DNA of 64,000 nucleotides from Methylibium sp. Root1272 (GCF_001425905.1 NZ_LMDY01000012.1:249734-313733); one strand, 5' to 3'. Counted from the stretch's first letter, positions 27,388 through 37,895 are shown. Program-made: numbers and translations. The notes: a model not told the origin generated them from the sequence alone.

Positions 27388-29112
27388 ATGCATGCAGCCC
27401 AGTGCTTCAGGTCCCTCTTTGCCGCGGCTGTGGTGCTGGTCGCGGTGGCCGTGCAGGCGGCGTCGGTCGCGCCGGTGGCGGCCGAGAACGGCATGGTCGT
27501 CACCGCGCACCGGCTGGCGACGCAGGTCGGGGTCGACGTCCTGCGGCGCGGCGGCAATGCGGTCGACGCGGCGGTGGCGGTCGGTTACGCGCTGGCGGTG
27601 GTGTACCCGGCGGCCGGCAACCTGGGCGGCGGCGGCTTCATGACGCTGCAGTTCGCCGACGGCCGCAAGACCTTTCTCGACTTCCGCGAGAAGGCGCCGC
27701 TCGCGGCCACGGCCGACATGTACCTCGGCGCCGACGGCCAGCCGGTCAAGGGCCTCAGCACGCGCGGCCATCTGGCGGTGGGCGTGCCCGGCACGGTATC
27801 GGGGCTCGAATTCGCACGCGCGAAGTACGGCACGATGCAGCGGGCGGCGCTCGTCGCGCCGGCGCTGCGGCTGGCGCGGCGTGGCTTCGTGCTGGAGCCG
27901 GGCGACATCGCCATGCTCGCCACCGCCACCGAGGACTTCCGCAAGGACCCGGCCTCCGCGGCGATCTTCCTGCGCGACGGCGTGCCGTGGGCTACCGGCC
28001 AGCGGCTGGTGCAGAAGGACCTGGCGCGCACGCTGCAGCGCATAGCCCGGCATGGCAGCCGCGGCTTCTACCAGGGGCCGGTGGGCGCGGCGCTGGCGGC
28101 ATCGAGCCGCGCCGGCGGCGGCCTGATCACGCAGGCCGATCTCGACCAGTACGCGACCCGCGAACTCGCGCCGGTGGAGTGCGACTACCGCGGCTACCGG
28201 GTCGTCTCGGCGCCGCCGCCGAGTGCCGGCGGCGTGATCCTGTGCGAGATCCTCAACATCGTCGAGGGCTATCCGCTGAAGGACCTGGGCCACGGCTCGG
28301 CGCAGGGGGTGCATTACCAGATCGAGGCGATGCGCCACGCCTACATCGACCGCAACAGCTACCTGGGCGACCCCGACTTCGTGCAGAACCCGCTGGAGCG
28401 CCTGCTCGACAAGAGCTATGCCGCGCGCATCCGCGCCGCCATCGACCCGGCGCGCGCCGGCGTGTCGCAGGAACTGCGGCCCGGCGTGGCGCCGCACGAG
28501 GGCAGCAACACCACGCACTACTCCGTCATCGACCGCGAAGGCAACGCGGCCTCGGTGACCTACACGCTCAACGACTGGTTCGGCGCCCGCGTCACCGCGG
28601 CAGGTACCGGCGTGCTGCTGAACAACGAGATGGACGACTTCACCGTCAAGCTCGGCGCCGCGAACATGTACGGCCTGGTGCAGGGCGAGTCCAACGCGAT
28701 CGCGCCGGCCAAGCGTCCGCTCAGTTCGATGAGCCCGACCATCGTGTCGCGCGACGGCAAGCCGGTCCTGGTGCTGGGCACGCCCGGCGGCAGCCGCATC
28801 ATCACCGTGACGGCGCTGGTGCTGCTGAACCTCATCGATTACGGCATGACCGTGCAGGAGGCGGTCGATGCCCCGCGCTTCCACCAGCAGTGGCAGCCGG
28901 AGGCGACGAACCTCGAGCCTTTCGCGCTGAGCCCCGACACGCGGCAGATCCTGCTCGGCATGGGACACCGATTCGGTGCCCCGCAACCGGCCAACCACGT
29001 GACGGCCATCCTGGTCGGCGCGCCCTCGCTGGGCGGCAAGCCGGTCGGCAGCAACCGCTATTACGGCGCCAACGACCCGCGGCGCAACACCGGTCTGGCG
29101 GCCGGCTACTGA
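27388..29112 (+). CDS. ggt: Gamma-glutamyltransferase (periplasmic, classical)
   Basis: 574 residues with a cleavable signal peptide (hydrophobic 8-25, AVQAA cleavage area). Classical GGT: GGNAVDAAVAVGYALAVVYP followed by NLGGGGFM, the self-cleavage site giving Thr375 as new N-terminus in TTHYSVIDREG, and PLSSMSPTIV. It hydrolyses or transfers the gamma-glutamyl group of glutathione in the periplasm. It shares only fold-level similarity with the cytoplasmic paralogue at 11097. Convergent with the aspartic protease gene, with a palindromic element in between. Confidence 0.93.
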   Translation: MHAAQCFRSLFAAAVVLVAVAVQAASVAPVAAENGMVVTAHRLATQVGVDVLRRGGNAVDAAVAVGYALAVVYPAAGNLGGGGFMTLQFADGRKTFLDFREKAPLAATADMYLGADGQPVKGLSTRGHLAVGVPGTVSGLEFARAKYGTMQRAALVAPALRLARRGFVLEPGDIAMLATATEDFRKDPASAAIFLRDGVPWATGQRLVQKDLARTLQRIARHGSRGFYQGPVGAALAASSRAGGGLITQADLDQYATRELAPVECDYRGYRVVSAPPPSAGGVILCEILNIVEGYPLKDLGHGSAQGVHYQIEAMRHAYIDRNSYLGDPDFVQNPLERLLDKSYAARIRAAIDPARAGVSQELRPGVAPHEGSNTTHYSVIDREGNAASVTYTLNDWFGARVTAAGTGVLLNNEMDDFTVKLGAANMYGLVQGESNAIAPAKRPLSSMSPTIVSRDGKPVLVLGTPGGSRIITVTALVLLNLIDYGMTVQEAVDAPRFHQQWQPEATNLEPFALSPDTRQILLGMGHRFGAPQPANHVTAILVGAPSLGGKPVGSNRYYGANDPRRNTGLAAGY

Positions 29113-29144
29113 GCACCCCCAGGGCCGGTCTGCGCCCAGCCCGC

Positions 29145-29191
29145 CCCCCGCGGGGGTCAAGGAAACTTGAGGCGGCCCGACGTTTCCTTGA
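29145..29191. repeat. Intergenic palindromic element after ggt
   Basis: Perfect 12-bp palindrome CCCCCGCGGGGG (29145-29156) directly followed by a 10-bp inverted repeat TCAAGGAAAC (29157-29166) / GTTTCCTTGA (29182-29191) with a 15-nt loop. Lies between convergent genes, so a terminator or dispersed repeat; compare the element at 19371. Confidence 0.6.
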
Positions 29192-29223
29192 GAACGGCCA
29201 CGCTGCGCACTGCCGATCCGCGC

Positions 29224-29880
29224 TCAGTAGCGCCGCTGCAGCAGCAGCGTGTCGTTCTCGCGCTTCATCTGGAAGCGCGTCAGAAAGCTGTTGCCGAGCA
29301 GGATGAAGGGCATCGGCTGGGGCTGCACCACCGCCGCCACGTTGTGCACCTCCACGTCACCGACCCGCACCGTGTTCAGCGAGATGCGGTAGCCCACGGT
29401 GTTGCCGTTGGCGGTGCGCAGGCCGATGCGCTCGCCGTTCTTGTAGGACAGGCCCAGACGCTCGGCCTCGTCCTGGCCCATCGCGACCATCGTCGCGCCG
29501 GTGTCGACCAGGAACAGCACGCCGCGGCCGTTGATCTGGCCATTGGCCTGAAAGTGGCCGTTGGCATCGCTGCTGAGGGCGATCTCGGTGCCGCTGCCGG
29601 CGCTCGCCGTGCCGCCCAGGTTCACCGCCGCTTCACCGAGGCGCAGCGTCTGGCGCTGGCCGTCGATCTCGACCACCGCCTGCGCCTCGTTCAGGCTGAC
29701 CAGCTTGACGCCCTGCACGGTGGTGCCCACCGCGACCGCACGCGGCGCGCCGCCGTCGATGACCAGCAGCGCGCGGCTGCCCATGCTGCCGCTCAGCGCC
29801 ACGCGACGGGACGGTGGCTGCTGCGCCGCCGCCAGGGCGGCGGCGAGGATCAGCACGGCGGACAGCAGCGCGGCGCGCAT
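29224..29880 (-). CDS. Retropepsin-like aspartic protease (clan AA), secreted
   Basis: 218 residues with an N-terminal signal peptide (hydrophobic 3-19, cleavage near AAAQ). The single catalytic motif is LFLVDTGATMVAMG, with a later hydrophobic flap and FILLGNSFL, matching the clan AA family found in many proteobacterial genomes. One DTG per chain implies a homodimer. A periplasmic substrate is not known. yajQ lies 11 bp upstream on the same strand. Confidence 0.85.
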   Translation of the reverse strand: MRAALLSAVLILAAALAAAQQPPSRRVALSGSMGSRALLVIDGGAPRAVAVGTTVQGVKLVSLNEAQAVVEIDGQRQTLRLGEAAVNLGGTASAGSGTEIALSSDANGHFQANGQINGRGVLFLVDTGATMVAMGQDEAERLGLSYKNGERIGLRTANGNTVGYRISLNTVRVGDVEVHNVAAVVQPQPMPFILLGNSFLTRFQMKRENDTLLLQRRY

Positions 29881-29891
29881 CCGGCGCCGGC

Positions 29892-30380
29892 TCAGTCGCG
29901 GAAGTTGTTGAACGACAGCGGCACGTCGGCCACGTCCTTGCGGATCAGCGCCATCGCGGCCTGCAGGTCGTCGCGCTTGGTGCCAGTGACGCGCACCGCA
30001 TCGCCCTGGATCGCGGCCTGCACCTTCATCTTGCTGGCCTTGATCAGCTGCTGGATCTTCTTGGCGGTCTCGCTGTCGATGCCTTCCTTGACCTTGAGCA
30101 CCTGCTTGACCTTGTCGCCGCCGATCTTCTCGATCTTGGCGCTGCTGTCGAGGAAGCGCGCATCGACGCTGCGCTTGGTGAGCTTGAGCGTCAGGATGTC
30201 CATCACCTGCGAGAGCTGGAAGTCGCTGTCGGCATAGAGCGTGATGTCCTTGTCCTTCAGCTCGACGCGGGCCGACGAGCCCTTGAAGTCGAAGCGCGTG
30301 CCGATCTCCTTGCTGCTCTGGTCGACTGCATTGCGCACCTCGACGAGGTTGGGTTCGAGCACGGTATCGAAGCTGGGCAT
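29892..30380 (-). CDS. yajQ: YajQ family nucleotide-binding protein
   Basis: 162 residues, the usual length. N-terminus MPSFDTV and the two ferredoxin-like repeats ([39 protein letters not shown]) are signature features. Homologues in Xanthomonas and Pseudomonas bind c-di-GMP and act on gene expression, and others bind nucleotides or RNA. ATG at 30380 with AGGAAG ahead. Divergent from murB. Confidence 0.95.
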   Translation of the reverse strand: MPSFDTVLEPNLVEVRNAVDQSSKEIGTRFDFKGSSARVELKDKDITLYADSDFQLSQVMDILTLKLTKRSVDARFLDSSAKIEKIGGDKVKQVLKVKEGIDSETAKKIQQLIKASKMKVQAAIQGDAVRVTGTKRDDLQAAMALIRKDVADVPLSFNNFRD

Positions 30381-30410
30381 GATGAAGGGCTTCCTGTGAC
30401 GGAGATCAGC

Positions 30411-30416
30411 GAAAAT
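30411..30416 (+). promoter_or_regulatory. -10-like hexamer 6 nt before murB
   Basis: GAAAAT (4/6) ends 6 nt before the ATG at 30423; no Shine-Dalgarno sequence. The weakest member of the leaderless-start set. Confidence 0.3.
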
Positions 30417-30422
30417 TCTGCC

Positions 30423-31451
30423 ATGCCGGACGTGCCTGCCCTCGAAACCAATGTCAGCCTGAGGCCGTACAACAGCTTCGGCCTGCCCGCGCTGGCCCAG
30501 CGGCTCGTGCGCGTGCGCGCACCCGAGGACGTGCAGCGCCTGCTGGCCGACCCCGATCTGGCCCGTCTGCCCAGGTTCGTGCTGGGCGGCGGCAGCAACA
30601 TCGTGCTGACGCGCGACCTGCGCGCGCTGGTGCTCAAGGTCGAGATCCCCGGGCGTCGCGTGCTCGAGCGCCGGGACGATGCGGTCATCGTCGAGGCGGG
30701 TGCCGGCGAGAACTGGCACGAGTTCGTCGCCTGGACGCTGGAGCAGGGCCTGCCGGGGCTGGAGAACCTGGCGCTGATCCCTGGTTGCGTGGGCGCCGCG
30801 CCGGTGCAGAACATCGGTGCCTACGGCGTGGAGCTGAAGGACCGCTTCGACTCGCTCGACGCCATCGACCTGCAGACCGGCGCCGCGCTCACGCTGGACG
30901 CCGCCGCCTGCCGATTCGGCTACCGCGACAGCGTGTTCAAGCAGGCGCTCGCCGGCCGCTGCCTGATCACCCGCGTGCGGCTGCGACTGCCGCAGCCGCC
31001 GACCGCGGTGCTGGGCTACCTGGACCTGGAGCGCAGGATGGCCGACACCGGCATCACCCACCCGACGCCGCGCCAGGTGTTCGACTGGGTCTGCGAGATC
31101 CGCCGCGCCAAGCTGCCCGACCCGGCGGTGATCGGCAACGCCGGCAGCTTCTTCAAGAACCCGGTGGTCACGCCGGAGCAGTGCCGCGACATCATCGCGC
31201 GCGACCCGGCGATCGTGCATTACCCCATGGCCGACGGCAGTTTCAAGCTCGCGGCAGGATGGCTGATCGACGCCTGCGGCTGGAAGGGCAAGTCGATCGG
31301 CCAGGCCGGCGTCTACGAGAAGCAGGCGCTGGTGCTGGTGAACCGCGGGCAGGCCATCGGCGGCGAGATCGTGACGCTGGCGCAGGCGATCCAGGAAAGC
31401 GTCTACGGCCGCTTCGGCATCCGGCTCGAGCCCGAGCCGGTGGTGGTCTAG
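30423..31451 (+). CDS. murB: UDP-N-acetylenolpyruvoylglucosamine reductase
   Basis: 342 residues, E. coli-like type I MurB. FAD-binding motifs [10 protein letters not shown] and [16 protein letters not shown], substrate Tyr loop FGYRDSVFK, catalytic Ser in [10 protein letters not shown] and C-terminal [13 protein letters not shown]. It reduces UDP-GlcNAc enolpyruvate to UDP-MurNAc for peptidoglycan. ATG at 30423. The TAG stop (31449-31451) lies inside the left end of the inverted-repeat element that follows. Confidence 0.96.
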   Translation: MPDVPALETNVSLRPYNSFGLPALAQRLVRVRAPEDVQRLLADPDLARLPRFVLGGGSNIVLTRDLRALVLKVEIPGRRVLERRDDAVIVEAGAGENWHEFVAWTLEQGLPGLENLALIPGCVGAAPVQNIGAYGVELKDRFDSLDAIDLQTGAALTLDAAACRFGYRDSVFKQALAGRCLITRVRLRLPQPPTAVLGYLDLERRMADTGITHPTPRQVFDWVCEIRRAKLPDPAVIGNAGSFFKNPVVTPEQCRDIIARDPAIVHYPMADGSFKLAAGWLIDACGWKGKSIGQAGVYEKQALVLVNRGQAIGGEIVTLAQAIQESVYGRFGIRLEPEPVVV

Positions 31452-31633
31452 GGCCTGTTAACGCTACCGGAGGGCTCGCGCCCGTGCTGCGCAGGCCCGA
31501 AGGGTGACCCATGAAACGGGCGCCCTCGGCGTTGCCCATGCTCGCCGGGGGCCGACCCCGGCTGCGCTGTGCGCCTTGATGGCGTCCGTTTCATGGGTCA
31601 CGCGAGCCCTCCGGTAGCGTTAACAGGCCCTAG
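31448..31633. mobile_element. 186-bp inverted-repeat element (MITE-like) after murB
   Basis: Perfect 33-bp inverted ends: 31448-31480 starting CTAGGGCCTGTTAACG, and 31601-31633 ending CAGGCCCTAG. A second inverted pair of 16 bp (31504-31519 and 31586-31601) and a small hairpin GCCGGGG-GCCGA-CCCCGGC (31544-31562) lie inside. CTAG or TA at both ends could be a target duplication, and ends of the type GGGCCTGTTAA are reminiscent of IS5-group termini. There is no reading frame for a transposase, so it is a non-autonomous element or a very long stem-loop. It has supplied or preserved the murB stop codon. Confidence 0.7.
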
Positions 31634-31665
31634 GGCGGGGCTCATCAACCATCGAGGAGACGGTC

Positions 31666-32064
31666 ATGACGCAATGGCGCAGGAAGGGGGCCGACGAGGT
31701 CTATGCCCCCGAGGAGATCGAGGCCCGGCTGAAGGCCGAGCTGCCGCACTGGACCTACGAGGACGGCTGGATCCGTCGCAAGTACAAGACCAGCGGCTGG
31801 AAGGCCACGCTGATGGTCGTCAACACCGTCGGCCACCTCGCCGAGGCGGCCTGGCACCACCCGGACCTGGCGGTCAGCTACGCGTTCGTGATCGTGAAGC
31901 TGGTCAACCACGCCGCCAAGGGCGTGACCGAGAAGGACTTCGCGCTGGCCAGGAAGATCGAGGAGGTGGTGCAGTGGCAGCCGGCGAAGGAGGAGGGCGC
32001 GGTGCTCGAGGGCACGCCCAATGACGATGCGCGCTTCAAGTATCTGAAATACGACGCGGCGTGA
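31666..32064 (+). CDS. Pterin-4-alpha-carbinolamine dehydratase family protein
   Basis: 132 residues. DCoH/PCD fold with the active-site pattern H-x5-6-WHHPD (VGHLAEAAWHHPDLAVSY) and VNHAAKGVTEKDFALARKIEEV. Classical PCD recycles pterin cofactor for phenylalanine hydroxylase; here the protein is longer than usual by about 25 C-terminal residues (EGAVLEGTPNDDARFKYLKY), and no phhA is nearby. GAGGAG ribosome site, ATG at 31666. First gene after the inverted-repeat element. Confidence 0.85.
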   Translation: MTQWRRKGADEVYAPEEIEARLKAELPHWTYEDGWIRRKYKTSGWKATLMVVNTVGHLAEAAWHHPDLAVSYAFVIVKLVNHAAKGVTEKDFALARKIEEVVQWQPAKEEGAVLEGTPNDDARFKYLKYDAA

Positions 32065-32184
32065 GCTGCGGCTGCCGCGCGGGCAAGCCACTCGAATGCG
32101 GGAGGCCGAGGCACGCAAGTTCACGCCCCGGTCGCCGTTCCATTCGGCACACTCGCTCGGCGTCGCATCGAGGAGTGCCCTGCC

Positions 32185-32661
32185 ATGTTCGCCCGTTCGC
32201 TTGCCGTTGTCATGCTCGTTGCCGGGCTGCTGGGGGGTTGCGCGTCGTCGCGCCACACCGAACCGGGAGCGGCGGCCGCAAGCGCCCTGTCGCAGGGCAA
32301 TGCCACGGTGAGCCGGATCACCTACTTCGCGGCCTGGGTCGACGCACCGGCAGCGGTCGCGGTCCCGACCGCCCCGGCCGTGGCCAAGCCGGCCCCGGCC
32401 TCCAAGGCCAAGCCGGCGGCGAGCGGCAAACGCGACAAGCGCACGGCGCCTTCAGCAGCCACGGCTCGACCCGCGACGCCTGCCGCGCCAGCGGCTCCCG
32501 TCGACGCAGGTCCCAAGCCCCCGCCGCAGCCGCGCTACGAGTACACCGTCGAACTCGATGGCGGCGGTGTCCAGACCCTGGTGGGGCATCGCGACCTCGG
32601 CATCCGGGTGAACGATCGCGTGCTGGTGCAGGGCGGCAGTGTGACCGCGCTGGCGAACTGA
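32185..32661 (+). CDS. Small lipoprotein with Ala/Pro linker
   Basis: 158 residues. Lipobox LLGGC with Cys19 gives a type II signal peptide. A disordered Ala/Pro/Lys-rich stretch (about 50-110) leads to a folded C-terminal segment YTVELDGGGVQTLVGHRDLG then RVNDRVLVQGG, a pattern also found at the end of SlyB-like outer-membrane lipoproteins, though the glycine zipper is missing. Function unknown. Confidence 0.65.
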   Translation: MFARSLAVVMLVAGLLGGCASSRHTEPGAAAASALSQGNATVSRITYFAAWVDAPAAVAVPTAPAVAKPAPASKAKPAASGKRDKRTAPSAATARPATPAAPAAPVDAGPKPPPQPRYEYTVELDGGGVQTLVGHRDLGIRVNDRVLVQGGSVTALAN

Positions 32662-32679
32662 GCCGGCGGTCCGCCGGGG

Positions 32680-33477
32680 TCAGGGGCGACGGCCGGCGGT
32701 GTCTCGACGCGCCGCCTCGTACAGGCGCCAGGCCAGCGGCAGTCGCTCCTGCAGGCGCAGCAGCCGCTGCGTCGCGGCCGGGTGCGTGGCGGCCAGCGGA
32801 CGGCGGCCATCGTCCTCGGCCACCTCGTTCTGCATGAACTCGAGCTGCCGGGCGGGCGCGTAGCCGGCCAGCGCGGCCAGCAACAGGCCCAGCTCGTCGG
32901 CTTCGTATTCGCCCTGGTGCAGCACCGGTTCCAGCGTCTTCAGCAGGCCGAAGTTGAACTCGAACTCGACATACATGTCGGGCACGCTGCGCTCGACCAG
33001 CCGCGGCAGCAGCAGGCGGCCGGCGGTCAGCAGCTGGCGTTCGTGTTCCAGCAGGCTGTGCGCCATCTCGTGCGCCAGCACGAAGGCCAGCGCCTCGTCG
33101 GACAGGCCGCGGTCGTCGATCAGCGTTTCCGACACGACCACCTGACCGTCGGGCAGCGCGAAGGCGCCGCTGTCGTCCTGGTGCAGCACGGTCAGCGACC
33201 AGGGCAGCAGGGCGGCGCGTCGCGTCTGCTGGCGGGCCTCGACGACCAGCCGGTCGAAGATGCGCTGCAGGCGATCGCAATGCTGCACGCAGCCGAGCCG
33301 GTCGTGCCGGGCCGCGTGCGCGACGGTCTGCTGCAGGGTTTCGGCACCGATGCGGCCGACCTCGCCCGAGGTCCAGTCCAGCGCGGTGGGTTCGTAGGCG
33401 AGCTGGACGGCGGCCGCTCCTCCGGAAAACACCGAAGCCAATCCCAGGGCCAAGACGCGGCGGCACACAGCGTTCAT
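32680..33477 (-). CDS. M48 family metallopeptidase, exported
   Basis: 265 residues with a signal peptide (hydrophobic about 8-22). The zinc motif HEMAH follows LSDEALAFVLA at about residue 135, and the third ligand lies in GEYEADELGL, as in the M48/BepA-Oma1 group. It is likely a periplasmic quality-control protease. Start at the ATG 33477 with AGGAGG nearby. Convergent with the lipoprotein gene. Confidence 0.88.
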   Translation of the reverse strand: MNAVCRRVLALGLASVFSGGAAAVQLAYEPTALDWTSGEVGRIGAETLQQTVAHAARHDRLGCVQHCDRLQRIFDRLVVEARQQTRRAALLPWSLTVLHQDDSGAFALPDGQVVVSETLIDDRGLSDEALAFVLAHEMAHSLLEHERQLLTAGRLLLPRLVERSVPDMYVEFEFNFGLLKTLEPVLHQGEYEADELGLLLAALAGYAPARQLEFMQNEVAEDDGRRPLAATHPAATQRLLRLQERLPLAWRLYEAARRDTAGRRP

Positions 33478-33604
33478 CGCAAGCCTCCTGGACGGAGACT
33501 ACGCTTTGTGACGCGGGTGTGAAAGACCCTGGGTGCCGCTCAGGCCGGGGCCCGGCGGACGGATCGCACGGCCGGCGGCGCGAGGCGCTGCCGAGCAGGC
33601 CTGA

Positions 33605-35035
<1,431 letters not shown>

Positions 35036-35074
35036 GGCGCGCCCCCGAACCGCCCCCGAACGAGAAAGCCCGCG

Positions 35075-35455
35075 ATGCCCGGAGACACCCTGCCCCCCCA
35101 CGCCGTCGAGGCGGCCGACCGCGCCGCCTGGCGCCGCTGGCTGAGCAAGCACCAGGGCCAGGCCAACGGCGTGTGGCTGGTGATGGCCCGCAAGGGCAGC
35201 GACCACGAGGCGCCGACGCTGGACGAGGCGATCGACGAGGCGCTGTGCTTCGGTTGGATCGACAGCAAGCAGGGCCGGCTCGACGAGCGCCGCTCGCTGC
35301 TGTGGTTCGCGCCGCGCAAGCCCAAGAGTGCCTGGTCCGGCCCGCACCAGCGTCGCGCCGAGGCGCTGGAAGCCGCCGGCCTGATGCAGCCGGCCGGGCA
35401 GGCCAAGATCGACGAGGCGCGGCGCAGCGGCCTGTGGCACAAGCCGCCGGCCTGA
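35075..35455 (+). CDS. YdeI/OmpD-associated family protein
   Basis: 126 residues. Family signature DEALCFGWIDSKQGRLDERRS followed by RKPKSAWSGPHQRRAE is complete. This small family is found in many bacteria; function not established. ATG at 35075, divergent from argG; the bestrophin gene follows after 49 bp. Confidence 0.88.
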   Translation: MPGDTLPPHAVEAADRAAWRRWLSKHQGQANGVWLVMARKGSDHEAPTLDEAIDEALCFGWIDSKQGRLDERRSLLWFAPRKPKSAWSGPHQRRAEALEAAGLMQPAGQAKIDEARRSGLWHKPPA

Positions 35456-35504
35456 TGCGGCACCTGCCTTTTTTCCCTGCCCCGCCACCGAGCGAGCCCG
35501 CGCC

Positions 35505-36437
35505 ATGATCGTCGTCGACCGCCCGAACGGCTTCCGCCTGTTCTTCGCCCTGCGCGGCTCCATCCTGCCGCGCATCTTCTGGAGCCTTGCCACCTGCACG
35601 GCGCTGGCGACCGCGGTGGCGCTGAGCCACGGCATGCTGTTCCAGTGGAAGGTGACGCTGACGCCGGTGCCGTTCTCGCTGATCGGGCTGGCGCTGGCGA
35701 TCTTCCTCGGCTTTCGCAACACCGCAGCCTACGACCGCTACTGGGAGGCGCGCCGGCTCTGGGGCGACGTGGTGCATCGCTCGCGCAGCCTCGCGCGCGA
35801 AGTGCAGACGCTGTTCCAGGCGCCCGCCGCGCCCGGCCCGGCCGACGGCGCGCGGGCCGCGCTGGTGCGGCGGACCATCGGTTTCGCCCACGCCTTGCGC
35901 CACCAGCTGCGCGACAGCGACGCCGGACCCGACATCGAGCGCCTGCTCGGGGTCGACGAGGCCCGTGCCTTCCGCGCCGCGAGCCTGGGCACGGAGCACC
36001 TGCTGCGCAGCGTGGGGCGCGGCCTCGGCGAGGCGCTGAGGGCCGGACAGGTCGATGCCCGCATCGCCGCCGAGATCGACACCCATGTCTCGGGGCTGGC
36101 GGCTGCAGCGGCCGGCTGCGAGCGCATCGCGAGCACGCCGATCCCGTTCGCGTACACGCTGTTGCTGCACCGCACCGCGTACGTCTACTGCTTCCTGCTG
36201 CCGTTCGGCCTGGTCGATCTCATCGGCTACCTGACGCCTTTCGTGGTGCTCGTCGTCGCCTACACCTTCTTCGGGCTCGACGCCGTGGGCGACGAGATCA
36301 AGGACCCGTTCGGCCTGAAGCCCAACCACCTGCCGCTCGAGGCGATCTGCCGCACCATCGAGATCAACCTGCTGGAAGCGCTGGGTGAGACCGACCTGCC
36401 GGCACCGCTGCAGCCCACGGGATCCGTGCTGCGCTGA
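35505..36437 (+). CDS. Bestrophin family anion channel (UPF0187)
   Basis: 310 residues. Hydrophobic helices at about 20-45 and 48-70, the ALAIFLGFRNTAAYDRYWEAR signature, and a second helix pair at about 210-265 with TPFVVLVVAYTFFGLD and EIKDPFGLKPNHLPLEAICRTIE. Bacterial bestrophins are pentameric inner-membrane ion channels. The regulatory signal is not visible. Convergent with the kinase gene, 6-bp gap. Confidence 0.92.
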   Translation: MIVVDRPNGFRLFFALRGSILPRIFWSLATCTALATAVALSHGMLFQWKVTLTPVPFSLIGLALAIFLGFRNTAAYDRYWEARRLWGDVVHRSRSLAREVQTLFQAPAAPGPADGARAALVRRTIGFAHALRHQLRDSDAGPDIERLLGVDEARAFRAASLGTEHLLRSVGRGLGEALRAGQVDARIAAEIDTHVSGLAAAAAGCERIASTPIPFAYTLLLHRTAYVYCFLLPFGLVDLIGYLTPFVVLVVAYTFFGLDAVGDEIKDPFGLKPNHLPLEAICRTIEINLLEALGETDLPAPLQPTGSVLR

Positions 36438-36443
36438 CGCGGA

Positions 36444-37895
36444 TCAGCCGCGGCCGGCCGGGTCGCGCACCACGGTCACGCTGCAGTCCGACTCCGCCAC
36501 CACCTGGGCCGACACGCTGCCGAGGTAGCGCCGCAGCGGCGAGGCGCTGCGGGCGCCCATGATGATGTGGTCCACCTCGTTGCGGCGCGCGAACTCGACG
36601 ATCGCGTTGGCGGCATCGGGCGCCTCGAGCACATGGAAGGTCACGCGGCCGCTGCGCTCGGGGCCGTCGAGGCCCAGCGCCTGCTGCAGCGGGCGGGCCC
36701 AGTGCTTCAGCGCCACGAGCTGCTTGACGTGCAGGCTGCTGCCTTGCGCGTCGACCAGCTCGTCCAGGCCGATGCGCGCGGTCTTCATCACACCCACGCA
36801 GGCCAGCCGTGCGCCGGTCTCGGCCTGCAGGAACTGCTGCGCCGTGTGGCGCAGCGTCTCCAGCAGCCCCGGCGTGCCGCCGACATCGACCGCGGCCATC
36901 AGGATCGCGTGCCGCGGCAGGTCGGCGCTGGCGCCGCCATGCGCCTGGGGCTCGGACCCGACCGACGCGAACCAGCGCCGCAGCGCCTGCAGGCGCCCGG
37001 AGCGCTCGCGCTTCTCGGCCCGGGCGGTCAGCGACACCTGTTGCGGGTGCATCAGGTCGAAGGCGAGCTGGGCCGCAGTGTCGTGGCGTTGCTCGGCGCG
37101 CGGCTCGAGGCAGCGCAGCAGGATCTCCTGCAGCCACGGTGGGCAGTCGGGTCTCAGCACGCGCGGCGGCACCGGCTCGCGGTAGAGCCGCTGGCGCAGG
37201 CCGGCAATGCTGGTCGGTTGGCCGAACGGTCGCTCGCCGGTCGTCAGGTGGTAGAGCATCACGCCGAGCGCGTAGAGGTCGCTGCGCGGCTCGTCGCGCA
37301 CGAACTGGATCTGCTCCGGCGACATGTAGGGCCCGGTGCCCATCGGCAGCGTGAACTCCTCGTCCAGCAGATCGGGCAGGTGGTCGTGGCGCGACAGCCC
37401 GTAGTCGATCAGCACCGCCTCGGCGTCGCTGCCGTCCGGCGCGTGGCGGAACAGGATGTTGCTCGGCTTCACGTCGAGGTGGATCACGTGCTGGCGGTGC
37501 AGGTCGTGCAGCGCCGTGGCGACCTTCGCGCCGATGGTCGCCACCTCGTCGATCGGCAGCGGCGCGCGGTCGAGCCGCGGGCGCAGCGTCTCGCCGGCCA
37601 GGCGTTCCATCACGAGGTAGGGCTGGGCAGTGAAGTCGCCCTGCGCCACGTAGCGCGGCACGTGCGGTCCCTGCAGGCGCGGCAGGATCATCTGCTCGAC
37701 CTCGAAGCCGACGATGGTGGCCGGGTCCTCGCCGCCCTTGATGCGCGGCAGCTTCATCAGCATCGGCAGCGCGTGGTCCGGGTGGGTCACGCGCCACAGG
37801 GTGGTCATGCCGCCCTGGTGCAGGGGTTCCTCGAGCCGGAAGCCGTCGATCACGGCGCCCGGCTGCAGCGGCACGGGACCGGCACCGCCGTTCAT
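36444..37895 (-). CDS. Ser/Thr protein kinase fused to a universal stress protein domain
   Basis: 483 residues. Kinase domain 1-300: degenerate glycine loop HQGGMTTLWRV, ATP Lys in LPMLMKLP, catalytic loop HLDVKPSNILF (HLD in place of HRD) and DYG in place of DFG (LIDYGLSRH), then GTGPYMSPEQ activation segment. Catalytic Asp and Lys are kept, so it is probably active. A linker leads to a UspA-like domain (about 330-480) that ends in DHIIMGARSASPLRRYLGSVSAQVVAE, with the ATP-binding G-x2-G-x9-GS pattern. The start overlaps the phosphoesterase stop by 4 bp. Confidence 0.9.
   Translation of the reverse strand: MNGGAGPVPLQPGAVIDGFRLEEPLHQGGMTTLWRVTHPDHALPMLMKLPRIKGGEDPATIVGFEVEQMILPRLQGPHVPRYVAQGDFTAQPYLVMERLAGETLRPRLDRAPLPIDEVATIGAKVATALHDLHRQHVIHLDVKPSNILFRHAPDGSDAEAVLIDYGLSRHDHLPDLLDEEFTLPMGTGPYMSPEQIQFVRDEPRSDLYALGVMLYHLTTGERPFGQPTSIAGLRQRLYREPVPPRVLRPDCPPWLQEILLRCLEPRAEQRHDTAAQLAFDLMHPQQVSLTARAEKRERSGRLQALRRWFASVGSEPQAHGGASADLPRHAILMAAVDVGGTPGLLETLRHTAQQFLQAETGARLACVGVMKTARIGLDELVDAQGSSLHVKQLVALKHWARPLQQALGLDGPERSGRVTFHVLEAPDAANAIVEFARRNEVDHIIMGARSASPLRRYLGSVSAQVVAESDCSVTVVRDPAGRG

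Noticed and set aside
29224-29880. Retroelement protease (because of the DTGA motif)
   Set aside because: It has a bacterial signal peptide, no reverse transcriptase nearby and lies in a core gene context next to yajQ.
31448-31633. Complete insertion sequence
   Set aside because: 186 bp only and no transposase frame; kept as a MITE-like element.
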